Assembly (NCBI GenBank): GCA_013816135.1
Contig: JACDEV010000008.1
Span: forward strand, 1-34,600
DNA length: 34,600 nucleotides
Source: Patescibacteria group bacterium
GTDB lineage: Bacteria; Patescibacteriota; Minisyncoccia; Phycocordibacterales; DATDWN01
Direction of reading: 5' to 3'
Shown here piece after piece: positions 22,955-29,989 of this stretch (positions are counted from its first letter, which is position 1; the number at the start of each line of letters is the position of its first letter). The notes under the pieces were generated by a model. The model was not told the origin of the DNA and ran no database searches. It was given only the letters and a program-made list of their open reading frames with translations. A program made the position numbers and the translations under genes.

Positions 22955-23554
22955 TTAAGCTGTTACTTTCTTCTTCTTGGCTGCTGCCATTGGAAGTTTT
23001 ATTCTTTCGTCCTTGGTCTCTACTTTCTTAAATGGGAATCCTAAGTGAGTTAGGAATGCCTTTGTCTCTTTCTTATTATTAACGTTAGTTACAATAGTAA
23101 CGGCTAATCCGAAGACATCCTTCAATTCTTCGTCCGCTGACTCAGGGAAAATAGTGTTTTCTCTAATACCTAGAGTATAGTTACCCATATCATCAATAGC
23201 GTTTGCTGTAATACCTCGGAAGTCTTTTGTTCGTGGAAGAGCTATATTTATTAGCTTATCCAAAAAGTCGTACATTCTATGTCCTCGAAGAGTAACCTGC
23301 ATTCCCACTGTATCTCCTTCTCGAACTTTGAAAGCTGCAAGTGAAACCTTTGCACCTTTTCGCACTGCTTTCTGTCCAGTTATTTTTGAAAGTCTGTCAG
23401 CAATCATATCAAGCTTCTTCTTATCCTTCTGAGATCCAACTCCACAAGAAATAACTAGCTTCTCAATTTTTGGAGCCTGCATCTTGTTCTTGTATCCGAA
23501 CTCCCCTTTCAAGGCCTCGAATGCTTTTGCTGTTTTGTCTTTGATTGTTTCCAT
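22955..23554 (-). CDS. rplE: 50S ribosomal protein L5 (uL5)
   Basis: 199 residues. The core includes IEKLVISCGVGSQKDKKKLD, ITGQKAVRKGAKVSLAAFKVREGDTVGMQVTLRGHRMYDFLDKLINIALPRTKDFRG and YTLGIRENTIFPE. It binds 5S rRNA at the central protuberance. The C-terminal PMAAAKKKKVTA tail makes it about 20 residues longer than usual. Confidence 0.96.
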   Translation of the reverse strand: METIKDKTAKAFEALKGEFGYKNKMQAPKIEKLVISCGVGSQKDKKKLDMIADRLSKITGQKAVRKGAKVSLAAFKVREGDTVGMQVTLRGHRMYDFLDKLINIALPRTKDFRGITANAIDDMGNYTLGIRENTIFPESADEELKDVFGLAVTIVTNVNNKKETKAFLTHLGFPFKKVETKDERIKLPMAAAKKKKVTA

Positions 23555-23563
23555 GGAATTTTA

Positions 23564-23881
23564 TTATTTCTTTGTTGCCTTTTTCTCAGCCTTTTTTACT
23601 GTTGGCTTAGCTGTCGGAGCTGACGCCTTATTTGATTTATTGCCTGCGCTTCGCTTCGGCGTAGAATCTGTCTTCTTTACGTTTGAAACATGGATAGGCA
23701 TAGCTCGATCTACAATCTGACCCTTCTCTCCACCCTTTCGAGCCTTCTGGTGAACCTTTACTAGATTCAAACCACCCACAATTACTTTGTTCTCACGTGG
23801 AAATGACTTAAGGATAGTGCCTGTTTTGCCTTTATCCTTTCCAGCTAAGATTATTACTTTGTCGTCTTTTTTTACATGCAT
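23564..23881 (-). CDS. rplX: 50S ribosomal protein L24 (uL24)
   Basis: 105 residues from ATG 23881 (MHVKKDDKVIILAGKDKGKTGTI, a KOW motif). The longer upstream frame overlaps rplN and is not homologous. A Lys/Ala/Thr-rich tail of about 30 residues follows the core (KASAPTAKPTVKKAEKKATKK region). L24 starts 50S assembly. Confidence 0.95.
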   Translation of the reverse strand: MHVKKDDKVIILAGKDKGKTGTILKSFPRENKVIVGGLNLVKVHQKARKGGEKGQIVDRAMPIHVSNVKKTDSTPKRSAGNKSNKASAPTAKPTVKKAEKKATKK

Positions 23882-23891
23882 ATTTTTATTG

Positions 23892-24263
23892 TTATACAAC
23901 CTCAGGAGCAAGTGAAATAATTTTCTGATATCCCACTTCACCGATTTCTCGAGGAATAGGACCGAAAACACGTCCAGCTACAGGTTCTTTCTTGTCTTTC
24001 ATTACGATAACCACTGCGTTCTCATCAAATCTTATATATGAACCGTCTTTTCTTCGGAAAGGAGCTCTCTGTCTTACAACCACTGCGTAAAGAACATCCT
24101 TTTTCTTTGTGGCTTTTCGAGGCTGTGCTTTCTGAACTGAGATTACAACTAGTTCGCCGATAGAAGCATATCGCTTCTTTGAGCTTCCAAGCACCTTGAA
24201 CACGCGTCCTACTGTTCCTCCAGTGTTGTCAGCTATTTTTACGATTGATTGTGGCTGTACCAT
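23892..24263 (-). CDS. rplN: 50S ribosomal protein L14 (uL14)
   Basis: 123 residues: [43 protein letters not shown]-type core and [23 protein letters not shown] end, diagnostic of L14. It begins 10 nt after rpsQ. Confidence 0.97.
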   Translation of the reverse strand: [123 protein letters not shown]

Positions 24264-24273
24264 TTTTTTTTAG

Positions 24274-24531
24274 TTATATGATTCTGAACTTCTTGTCCTT
24301 TGAAATAGGAGCACACTCTTCAATAGTGACTTTGTCTCCGATTTTCTTTGTATTACCAGTATCATGTGCCTTGAATTTCTTGTTGATAGATACATACTTC
24401 CCATACTTAGGGTGCTTTATAAATCGGCTAACCTCGACAACTATAGTGTCTTTCATTTTATCTGAGGTAACAACGCCTGACATTGTCTTGCGATTTACTT
24501 TCTTTTCTGTTGTGTTTACTGTTTTTTCCAT
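24274..24531 (-). CDS. rpsQ: 30S ribosomal protein S17 (uS17)
   Basis: 85 residues. An OB-fold protein with RKTMSGVVTSDKMKDTIVVEVSRFIKHPKYGKYV and KKIGDKVTIEECAPISKDKKFRI. A short basic N-terminal extension precedes the core. Confidence 0.96.
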   Translation of the reverse strand: MEKTVNTTEKKVNRKTMSGVVTSDKMKDTIVVEVSRFIKHPKYGKYVSINKKFKAHDTGNTKKIGDKVTIEECAPISKDKKFRII

Positions 24532-24535
24532 TTTA

Positions 24536-24727
24536 TTATTTTACTGCCTTAGCTTTTGAATTGACGAGTCCAAGGATTCTAGCAATGTCTTTCTTCAAAG
24601 CATTTCCCTCTTTTACATTTCGAGTATTGCTTCCTGCAATTGAGAATCGAAATGCTCGCAAAGCCTGTCTCTTTTCCAAGAGTAGGTTCTTCAGTTCTTT
24701 TTCTGTTTTTTTAATAAAATCTTTCAT
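24536..24727 (-). CDS. rpmC: 50S ribosomal protein L29 (uL29)
   Basis: 63 residues from ATG 24727 (MKDFIKKTEKELKNLLLEKRQALRAFRF). The middle FSIAGSNTRNVKEGNALKKDIARILGLVNSK fits L29, which lies at the exit tunnel and contacts trigger factor. An upstream in-frame start within rplP is rejected on homology. Confidence 0.94.
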   Translation of the reverse strand: MKDFIKKTEKELKNLLLEKRQALRAFRFSIAGSNTRNVKEGNALKKDIARILGLVNSKAKAVK

Positions 24728-24731
24728 AGGT

Positions 24732-25157
24732 TTATATGTGCATAGCGGCAATTACCTTTGTCTTCAAAGGAAGCTTTGTTCCTGCTTTTCGTAGAGCTTC
24801 TCGAGCAATAGCGTCAGTAACGCCATCCACTTCAAAAATAACTCTTCCTGGCTTCACTGGTGCGCAGTAACCAAAAAGATCTCCCTTTCCTTTTCCAAGC
24901 TTCACTTCAGCTGGCTTCTTTGTAAGAGGCATATCTGGGAAAATTCTTATCCAAACCTTTCCTGTTTTTCCAACTTCTCGAGAAAGAGCTTTTCTAGCAG
25001 CTTCAATCTGGTTAGACATGATGCGAGCACCAGCCATAGCCTTCAAGCCATGTGAACCAAAAGAAATGGTTGTTCCACGTGAAGCAACCCCAACTTTGTT
25101 GGCGTTCTTTCGGAATGTATGCCATTTTCTATATTTAACTTTTTTTGGTAGTAACAT
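24732..25157 (-). CDS. rplP: 50S ribosomal protein L16 (uL16)
   Basis: 141 residues: MLLPKKVKYRKWH, ISFGSHGLKAMAGARIMSNQIEAARKALSREVGKTGKVWIRIFPD and GKGKGDLFGYCAPVKPGRVIFEVDGV. It helps position A-site tRNA. The gene order rpsC-rplP-rpmC-rpsQ is conserved. Confidence 0.97.
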   Translation of the reverse strand: MLLPKKVKYRKWHTFRKNANKVGVASRGTTISFGSHGLKAMAGARIMSNQIEAARKALSREVGKTGKVWIRIFPDMPLTKKPAEVKLGKGKGDLFGYCAPVKPGRVIFEVDGVTDAIAREALRKAGTKLPLKTKVIAAMHI

Positions 25158-25175
25158 GGTAGTTTATCAAAAATA

Positions 25176-25832
25176 TTATTTCGCGAAAATTTCACCTTTG
25201 TAGATCCAGACCTTTATTCCGATTCCTCCGTATGGAAGTCTTGCTTCGTATTTCACGAAATCAACATCTGCTCGGAAAGTCTGTAGAGGGATTCGGCCTT
25301 TCTTTATTTTTTCTTGTCGGGCCATTGAAGCACCTCCAAGTCTTCCAGAAAGTTCTACCTTTACTCCAAGAACATCTCGGTTAGCCATAACCTTCTCAAC
25401 CATCTGCTTTGTAACTCGTCTAAATGGAAGTCTCTTCTCAAGACCATCAGCAATCATCTGAGCCACAATAGCGGCGTTTGATTCTGGTGATCGGATTTCC
25501 TTAATATCAATTTTCACTTCTCCTCCTGAAGAAAGCTTTTTCTTTTCGATAAATTTCAAAATATCATTCTTTAGTTTTACTGCTCCGTCTCCAGATCGTC
25601 CGATGATCATACCTGGGCGTGATGTTTCGATGATGATTCGTAGGATTTTCTCCCCTCTTTCCATTTCGATATTAGCAACATACATTCCTCGAAGCTTCTT
25701 TTCCAAAAATTCTCGAAGTAAAACATCGCTTTTCAAAAATTCTCTGTATTTATTCTTTACACCAAACCATCGTGACTTCCAGTCTCGAATAATTCCTAAT
25801 CTATGTGAATATGGATGTACTGTATGAGTCAT
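25176..25832 (-). CDS. rpsC: 30S ribosomal protein S3 (uS3)
   Basis: 218 residues from ATG 25832 (MTHTVHPYSHRLGIIRDWKSRWF). The KH domain contains RPGMIIGRSGDGAVKLKNDI, and the C-domain LPYGGIGIKVWIYKGEIF. It lines the mRNA entry channel. The start 4 nt after rplV is preferred to an upstream frame overlapping it. Confidence 0.96.
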   Translation of the reverse strand: MTHTVHPYSHRLGIIRDWKSRWFGVKNKYREFLKSDVLLREFLEKKLRGMYVANIEMERGEKILRIIIETSRPGMIIGRSGDGAVKLKNDILKFIEKKKLSSGGEVKIDIKEIRSPESNAAIVAQMIADGLEKRLPFRRVTKQMVEKVMANRDVLGVKVELSGRLGGASMARQEKIKKGRIPLQTFRADVDFVKYEARLPYGGIGIKVWIYKGEIFAK

Positions 25833-25836
25833 GATT

Positions 25837-26223
25837 TTATTTTTTGGCTTTCGGCGCAACTTCCTTTGCTACTCTAACTTTCTTCTTTGGTGCTGCTTCT
25901 CCTAGTTCAATAAAGATAGCGCTTGTTCGCTTTCGGATAGGGTGAGCAGAACCTCGAGCAGCTGGTCGTCTTCGATACATGATAGCTCCACTGTCTACTT
26001 TGATTATCTTCACAATCAAATTTTCTGTAGGAATATCAAGTGACTTAGCGTTAGCAAGAGCTGACATAATCAAAGTCTTGATAGGTTGAGCAGCTTTCTT
26101 TGCAGTAAAGTCCAAGTTAGTCAAAACATCAGTAACTTTCTTTCCACGTACGATATTTGCAACCATTCGCATTTTACGAGGTGCCTGTCGGAAGTTTGAT
26201 AATGTAGCGTGAGCTGTGGCCAT
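25837..26223 (-). CDS. rplV: 50S ribosomal protein L22 (uL22)
   Basis: 128 residues: ATAHATLSNFRQAPRKMRMVANIVRGKKVTDVLTNL and VDSGAIMYRRRPAARGSAHPIRKRTSAIFIEL. Its hairpin reaches into the exit tunnel. It has a roughly 20-residue Lys/Ala/Val-rich C-terminal tail. Confidence 0.96.
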   Translation of the reverse strand: MATAHATLSNFRQAPRKMRMVANIVRGKKVTDVLTNLDFTAKKAAQPIKTLIMSALANAKSLDIPTENLIVKIIKVDSGAIMYRRRPAARGSAHPIRKRTSAIFIELGEAAPKKKVRVAKEVAPKAKK

Positions 26224-26232
26224 GATAATTTA

Positions 26233-26586
26233 TTATTTCTTTGCTGCGGCTTTATCAGCAGCAGGAGCTTTTGCAGCTTGTGCAGATGCAATCTCACCTT
26301 CTTTCTTCTTCTGTTCCAATTCTTTCTGCATCTTTCCTCCGTGTTTGATGAATTTCTTTGTAGGTGAGAATTCTCCTAGTCTGTGTCCAACCATGTCTTC
26401 AGAAACTGATACTTCAATATGATTCTTTCCGTTGTGAACACCGAAAATAAAACCAATCATTTCAGGAGCAATCACACAAGCTCGAGACCAAGTCTTAATA
26501 ACCCCGGTTTCACTGGATTTCTTTCCTTCGATTTTTTTCATTAATCGTGGGTCTACGTATGGGCCTTTTTTAGATGATCGAGACAT
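26233..26586 (-). CDS. rpsS: 30S ribosomal protein S19 (uS19)
   Basis: 117 residues. [31 protein letters not shown]-type region [41 protein letters not shown]. The usual length is about 92. The extra C-terminal [25 protein letters not shown] is low-complexity. It is first gene of a transcription block with its own promoter at 26678-26706, after the orphan island. Confidence 0.96.
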   Translation of the reverse strand: MSRSSKKGPYVDPRLMKKIEGKKSSETGVIKTWSRACVIAPEMIGFIFGVHNGKNHIEVSVSEDMVGHRLGEFSPTKKFIKHGGKMQKELEQKKKEGEIASAQAAKAPAADKAAAKK

Positions 26587-26607
26587 TGTATTTTTTCAAA
26601 ACAAAAA

Positions 26608-26636
26608 CCACTTTGCTGTGGTACTTCCGAGATACC
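26608..26636 (-). promoter_or_regulatory. Attenuator-like alternative hairpins in the rpsS leader
   Basis: In the roughly 85-nt leader, GGTA...TACC (26636-26633 with 26623-26620) overlaps CCAC-AGCAAA-GTGG (26621-26618 with 26611-26608), which is followed by TTTTTGTTTT. The two stems share bases 26620-26621 and cannot coexist, the layout of a transcription attenuator. Confidence 0.4.
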
Positions 26637-26677
26637 ATACAAAAATGTATAAGAGTCACACTCTTAACTTGGCGTTT

Positions 26678-26706
26678 ATACTATACAAAATGGCTATTAA
26701 TGTCAA
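26678..26706 (-). promoter_or_regulatory. Promoter of the rpsS-rplE block
   Basis: TTGACA (26701-26706), a 17-bp spacer and TAGTAT (26678-26683), located between the orphan terminator at 26723 and rpsS. Confidence 0.7.
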
Positions 26707-26722
26707 CAGTTATGCATACATT

Positions 26723-26760
26723 AAAGGGCGAGCTGGGCATTTCTGCTTTGCTCGCCCTTT
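26723..26760 (-). terminator. Terminator of the 103-aa/52-aa orphan pair
   Basis: 11-bp arms AAAGGGCGAGC/GCTCGCCCTTT followed on the minus strand by AATG. It is one of the recurring AAAGGGCGA-type terminators. Confidence 0.75.
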
Positions 26761-26777
26761 CTTTAATTATTACTTAC

Positions 26778-26936
26778 CTACTTGACCTCTGTCTGAATCC
26801 TCTCTTTCAACAATTTGAGTAGGTCTGAAGCCTTGACCAAGGTCATCCGACGAAGATAAATTTCCTGGTCAATTATTACTTCGACTTGCTTTAAGACTTC
26901 GAGCTGAACTGCTAACTGCTCCTGTGTTTTCGGCAT
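26778..26936 (-). CDS. Hypothetical small helical protein, 52 aa
   Basis: MPKTQEQLAVQLEVLKQVEV... is rich in Leu, Gln, Glu and Lys with heptad-like spacing, so probably helical or coiled coil. ATG lies one base after the stop of the 103-aa gene and GAGAGGATAAA supplies an SD, indicating a translationally coupled pair. It ends upstream of a strong terminator. The family is not recognised. Confidence 0.6.
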   Translation of the reverse strand: MPKTQEQLAVQLEVLKQVEVIIDQEIYLRRMTLVKASDLLKLLKERIQTEVK

Positions 26937-26937
26937 T

Positions 26938-27249
26938 TTATCCTCTCGGATCGTTATTTACTTGCTTCTGGTCTTTATTTTGATGTTTAGTGAAGTATTC
27001 CCAAGCTGCCTCTGCTTGAGCCAATTGAGAATACACACTAACTCCATTACGAGTTCCACACATAGCCACGATTACCGGATTTCTATAATGAAGTGAACTA
27101 TCTCCAACAAAAATTCCTAAATCCATAGCGTGAGCCCATGCCATCCTAGACTCATATGTCGTAAAGTCTTCAGGTAAATCATTCACCCATGGATCAGTCA
27201 AAGCTCTCATTCCCGAACGAATCCTTGCTTCCCCGGTGCTAAGTAGCAT
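26938..27249 (-). CDS. Orphan AWEYY-family protein 1, 103 aa
   Basis: Not recognised as a known family. With three neighbours it shares size (102-108 aa), an N-terminal helix with ...AWAHAMDLGI, a central RNPVIVAM and the C-terminal AEAAWEYF. A GAGGAGG SD lies at about 27281, but 28 nt before ATG, with a small TTAGA...TCTAA hairpin in between that could bring them together. TATATT preceded by TG is upstream. It is coupled to the 52-aa gene. Confidence 0.65.
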   Translation of the reverse strand: MLLSTGEARIRSGMRALTDPWVNDLPEDFTTYESRMAWAHAMDLGIFVGDSSLHYRNPVIVAMCGTRNGVSVYSQLAQAEAAWEYFTKHQNKDQKQVNNDPRG

Positions 27250-27312
27250 CAGAAACTTAGATTTTTCTAAAAAAAACCTCCTCGAATAATATACACTTTT
27301 TTATGTAATTTT

Positions 27313-27349
27313 AAAGGGCGACCTCGGCACATTGCCTTAGTCGCCCTTT
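27313..27349 (-). terminator. Terminator of AWEYY-family gene 2
   Basis: AAAGGGCGA/TCGCCCTTT with a longer partly paired loop, immediately after the stop at 27352. Confidence 0.7.
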
Positions 27350-27351
27350 CT

Positions 27352-27660
27352 TCAAATTGGTTCGTTCCCTATGCTTTCTTTCGAGGAACTTTCGTAATGA
27401 ATCCATGCCTGTTCAGTTCGAGCCATGACCTCTACGATTGCAGACGGTGTACTACAATCTAGAACTGCAACTGCATATAGAGTTGCGGTGAAGATAGGAT
27501 TTTCGCTGACGTCGCCTGGATCCTTCCAAAAAAAGAGATTTTTCTTGCGAAGCAGATCCATGATGTAAATCTTCCTTTTTTCAATCTCAGCGCTAATATC
27601 TCTTGCATCTGCTAGAACAGACGAAAATTCGAGAAGAAATTGCACACGATTGTACGACAA
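27352..27660 (-). CDS. Orphan AWEYY-family protein 2, 102 aa
   Basis: The TTG start at 27660 is chosen because AAAGGTGG lies 6 nt upstream and the resulting 102 aa equals the family size. A longer open frame upstream crosses the promoter. SENPIFTATLYAVAVL and the C-terminal MARTEQAWIHY align with RNPVIVAM/AEAAWEYF and related segments of the neighbours. The function is unknown. It has its own promoter (27683-27710) and terminator. Confidence 0.65.
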   Translation of the reverse strand: MSYNRVQFLLEFSSVLADARDISAEIEKRKIYIMDLLRKKNLFFWKDPGDVSENPIFTATLYAVAVLDCSTPSAIVEVMARTEQAWIHYESSSKESIGNEPI

Positions 27661-27682
27661 TTCAAACCACCTTTCTACGTTT

Positions 27683-27710
27683 AGACTATAGGTATGAGTA
27701 TATTTGTCAA
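27683..27710 (-). promoter_or_regulatory. Promoter of AWEYY-family gene 2
   Basis: TTGACA (27705-27710), a 16-bp spacer and TAGTCT (27683-27688), the same combination as upstream of family gene 4. Confidence 0.5.
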
Positions 27711-27728
27711 CAGCTATTAATATAAAAA

Positions 27729-27753
27729 GGTGGTCGTCTGTCACACGACCACC
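27729..27753 (-). terminator. Terminator of AWEYY-family gene 3
   Basis: GGTGGTCGT-CTGTCAC-ACGACCACC followed by TTTTTAT on the minus strand, just after the stop at 27759. Confidence 0.8.
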
Positions 27754-27758
27754 CTTAT

Positions 27759-28085
27759 TTAGATCCGACTCAACGGAACCCCTTTTAGCTCAGCTTCTGC
27801 CGACTTCTCCTCGTAGTACTCCCAGGCTTTCTCCATGAAATGAAAGATTGACATAATCCCGACAACAGAAGGATGATTTTCCTTGGACAATTGATGAAGT
27901 TGAAGCATTGATTGAATGACGAGGTTTTTGTCCTCAGAGACCTCATTCGAATAGGTATTGATTCTACATTCTTTAGCCACAGCTAATGCCTGTGATGTGG
28001 CATCTTTACAACCATTCGAAAGATCAAAATTCATCGACCCAACAGCCTGCGTTAGTCTGCAATAAAATTCTGATTTTGTAATCAC
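27759..28085 (-). CDS. Orphan AWEYY-family protein 3, 108 aa
   Basis: The GTG start at 28085 has GGAGG 5 nt upstream. The longer TTG-initiated frame would swallow that SD. SEDKNLVIQSMLQLHQLSKENHPSVVGIMSIFHFMEKAWEYYEEK contains the clearest form of the family C-terminal motif. Composition suggests a soluble, mostly helical, acidic protein. The function is unknown. Confidence 0.7.
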   Translation of the reverse strand: MITKSEFYCRLTQAVGSMNFDLSNGCKDATSQALAVAKECRINTYSNEVSEDKNLVIQSMLQLHQLSKENHPSVVGIMSIFHFMEKAWEYYEEKSAEAELKGVPLSRI

Positions 28086-28189
28086 ACAAACCTCCAACAA
28101 TAATTTTGTTGACTCTATTTAAGAACACTACACTCCTTTACAGAATAGTCAAAACCGCCTTTCGGCTATTTTTCTTTATTATAGGGTGT

Positions 28190-28195
28190 TAGTAT
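28190..28195 (+). promoter_or_regulatory. -10 box giving a leaderless mRNA for the 113-aa gene
   Basis: TGTTAGTAT (TAGTAT 28190-28195) followed by 6 nt and ATG 28202, as at recG. Confidence 0.4.
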
Positions 28196-28201
28196 TGAAC
28201 T

Positions 28202-28543
28202 ATGAAATCTAATCCAGAAGAATTTCCAAATAACATTTTAGATACGGAGGGAGGAATGTTTCAAATGGAAATAATGACTATTATGCCGGAAGCTCTTCAG
28301 TTAATTGAAATATCTCAGGTAAATGAAGAAATAAAGGAAAAATGTAAGCTTATATTAGATGATTTTGTGAAAGTTGTTAAATTTGAGAAAGACAAAATTG
28401 ATCCATATATACTAAGTAAAGGTCCAGTAATTAAACTTCTTGATCTCCTTGATGAAAAAGATGATGAACAAAAGCAATTATTTGAAAGCTTACGAGATGT
28501 CATATTAAAAGCACGTGATTCTGTCAAAGGTTGGAAAAGTTAA
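28202..28543 (+). CDS. Hypothetical acidic helical protein, 113 aa
   Basis: MKSNPEEFPNNILDTEGG... is Lys/Glu/Asp/Leu-rich, probably all helical, with no membrane segment. It is the only plus-strand gene in this island and, unlike its neighbours, has no SD but the leaderless geometry of core genes. It shares a terminator hairpin at 28572-28606 with the convergent family gene 4. The family is not recognised. Confidence 0.6.
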   Translation: MKSNPEEFPNNILDTEGGMFQMEIMTIMPEALQLIEISQVNEEIKEKCKLILDDFVKVVKFEKDKIDPYILSKGPVIKLLDLLDEKDDEQKQLFESLRDVILKARDSVKGWKS

Positions 28544-28571
28544 AACCTTCTCTAATTATATTGATACGTTT

Positions 28572-28606
28572 AAGGGCGACCACAGCATTTCTACTGTGTC
28601 GCCCTT
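28572..28606. terminator. Bidirectional terminator, AAAGGGCGA type
   Basis: AAGGGCGA-C-CACAG...CTGTG-TCGCCCTT, between the 113-aa plus-strand gene and the minus-strand family gene 4. Confidence 0.75.
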
Positions 28607-28618
28607 TATAGTTATAAG

Positions 28619-28936
28619 CTACCTAAGCCACCAAACTCTCCATTTCCTGGAGTTTCGTTCATACTCCCAGGCCTTTCTCATTAGATATACGGCAGATGTT
28701 GCAACAACCATTGGATCTATTACTGGGTTAATTGCCATCAGCGCAATTGATTCAATTGGTTCATTCCGTTCTCCAAACAAAGGTTCTCTGTAAACTCCCA
28801 CTGCCCGACAAGCGCATTCTGCTTCCAACCTATAGTCATTAACTGTAGGCTCTCTCTGAGTTTTAAGTCCTTCAATCGCTGATTTTACCTGCATTACAGC
28901 GATTGATAACTTCATGTAAAACATGGATTCGGTCAT
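28619..28936 (-). CDS. Orphan AWEYY-family protein 4, 105 aa
   Basis: The ATG at 28936 has AGAAGGAG 5 nt upstream. EAECACRAVGVYREPLFGERNEPIESIALMAINPVIDPM and AVYLMRKAWEYE follow the pattern of family members 1-3. The C-terminus RKWRVWWLR is basic and aromatic. The function is unknown. A promoter lies at 28957-28984, overlapping the end of the rplB-block terminator. Confidence 0.7.
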   Translation of the reverse strand: MTESMFYMKLSIAVMQVKSAIEGLKTQREPTVNDYRLEAECACRAVGVYREPLFGERNEPIESIALMAINPVIDPMVVATSAVYLMRKAWEYERNSRKWRVWWLR

Positions 28937-28956
28937 CAAAATCTCCTTCTAAATTC

Positions 28957-28984
28957 AGACTACTATACATTCATAATATGTCAA
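28957..28984 (-). promoter_or_regulatory. Promoter of AWEYY-family gene 4
   Basis: TTGACA (28979-28984), a 16-bp spacer and TAGTCT (28957-28962). The TTGACA is shared with the last bases of the preceding terminator arm. Confidence 0.5.
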
Positions 28985-29006
28985 AACCGCCTTTCGGCGG
29001 TTTTGA
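28981..29006 (-). terminator. Terminator of the rplC-rplB block
   Basis: Perfect 11-bp TCAAAACCGCC-TTTC-GGCGGTTTTGA. A partial relative (CAAAACCGCCTTTCGGC) occurs at about 28150. Confidence 0.7.
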
Positions 29007-29013
29007 AGTTTAT

Positions 29014-29139
29014 TAATTTTGTGGATTTTTGTTTGAGTTCAAGGCGCGACGTTTTGTTTTTGACCAAGGTGTATATTTAGTACTCCGCGGGAGAAAACGA
29101 AACTAGCAACGCAGAAATCGAACAAAAAGACCAGAATTA
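29014..29139. repeat. Long imperfect hairpin element B (3' of rplB)
   Basis: Related to element A at 22014-22139: same ends (TTTTTGTTTGAGTTC / GAAATCGAACAAAAA), GGCGCGACG..TTTGTTTTTGACCAAGG, and ACTAGCAACGCAGAAATCG. Like A, its right edge overlaps the stop codon of the ribosomal gene before it. Confidence 0.8.
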
Positions 29140-29979
29140 CTTTCGCTTGCCAACTTTTCGGCGACTTACAATATATTTGTTTGAGTATTTCTTTGGAGTT
29201 CGTGACTTCTGACCCTTTCCTGTTGGCTTACCATAAACTGAGATAGCTCGTCTTCGTCCTCGTCCCTGAACACCTTCACCTCCTCCGTATGGGTGGTCAA
29301 CTGGGTTCTGAGCAGTACCTCGAACTGTTGGTCGAATACCTAACCATCGTGAACGTCCTGCCTTTCCAAGATTTACCAATCGGTTCTCATCGTTTGATAC
29401 ATCTCCAATAGATGCCCAAGCTGTTTCCTTAACTTTTCTAACTTCTGTTGAAGGAAGCTTGATGTCAACGTAACCTGCATCCTTTGCAATTACTTCAACA
29501 TAGTTTCCAGCTGATCGGGCAAGTTTTGCACCTCCGAGTGGCTTTATCTCAACGTTGTATACAAAAGTACCAATTGTAATATTTCTTAGTGGAAGTCTGT
29601 TTCCTGGCTTTGCTTCTGCGTTTTCTGAAGTAACCAACTCATCTCCAACCTTCACTGATCTTGGAAGTAGAACGTATCTTTTTTCTCCATCTTTATACTG
29701 TGCAAGTCCGATAAATCCAGTTCTGTTTGGATCGTATTCTACAGTTTTGATTGTGTAAGGGATATCTCTTTTGTCGTATGTAAAATCTATCTCACGGAAA
29801 AGTCTCTTGTGTCCTCCTCCTTTGTGTCGAGTAGTGATGTGACCGTGGTGGTTTCTTCCCATCTGGCGTCGGAAACCGTGAGTCAAAGATTTGACTGGTT
29901 CTGAAACAGTAATAGACAGTCCGTATGAAGGTGTTGTCATCTGTCGTCTTGATGGTGATGTTGGTTTATATCGTTTCAT
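29137..29979 (-). CDS. rplB: 50S ribosomal protein L2 (uL2)
   Basis: 280 residues: KRYKPTSPSRRQMT, HGFRRQMGRNHHGHITTRHKGGGHKRLFREIDF and the C-terminal RPTVRGTAQNPVDHPYGGGEGV with the conserved His of the peptidyl-transferase region. It is last of the rplC-rplB block. Confidence 0.98.
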   Translation of the reverse strand: MKRYKPTSPSRRQMTTPSYGLSITVSEPVKSLTHGFRRQMGRNHHGHITTRHKGGGHKRLFREIDFTYDKRDIPYTIKTVEYDPNRTGFIGLAQYKDGEKRYVLLPRSVKVGDELVTSENAEAKPGNRLPLRNITIGTFVYNVEIKPLGGAKLARSAGNYVEVIAKDAGYVDIKLPSTEVRKVKETAWASIGDVSNDENRLVNLGKAGRSRWLGIRPTVRGTAQNPVDHPYGGGEGVQGRGRRRAISVYGKPTGKGQKSRTPKKYSNKYIVSRRKVGKRK

Positions 29980-29989
29980 CTTTTTATTT

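Noticed and set aside
2167-28936. Interpretation of the orphan genes as defence or toxin-antitoxin systems
   Set aside because: No nuclease, kinase, toxin or antitoxin motif could be recognised in any of them, so no function is assigned.
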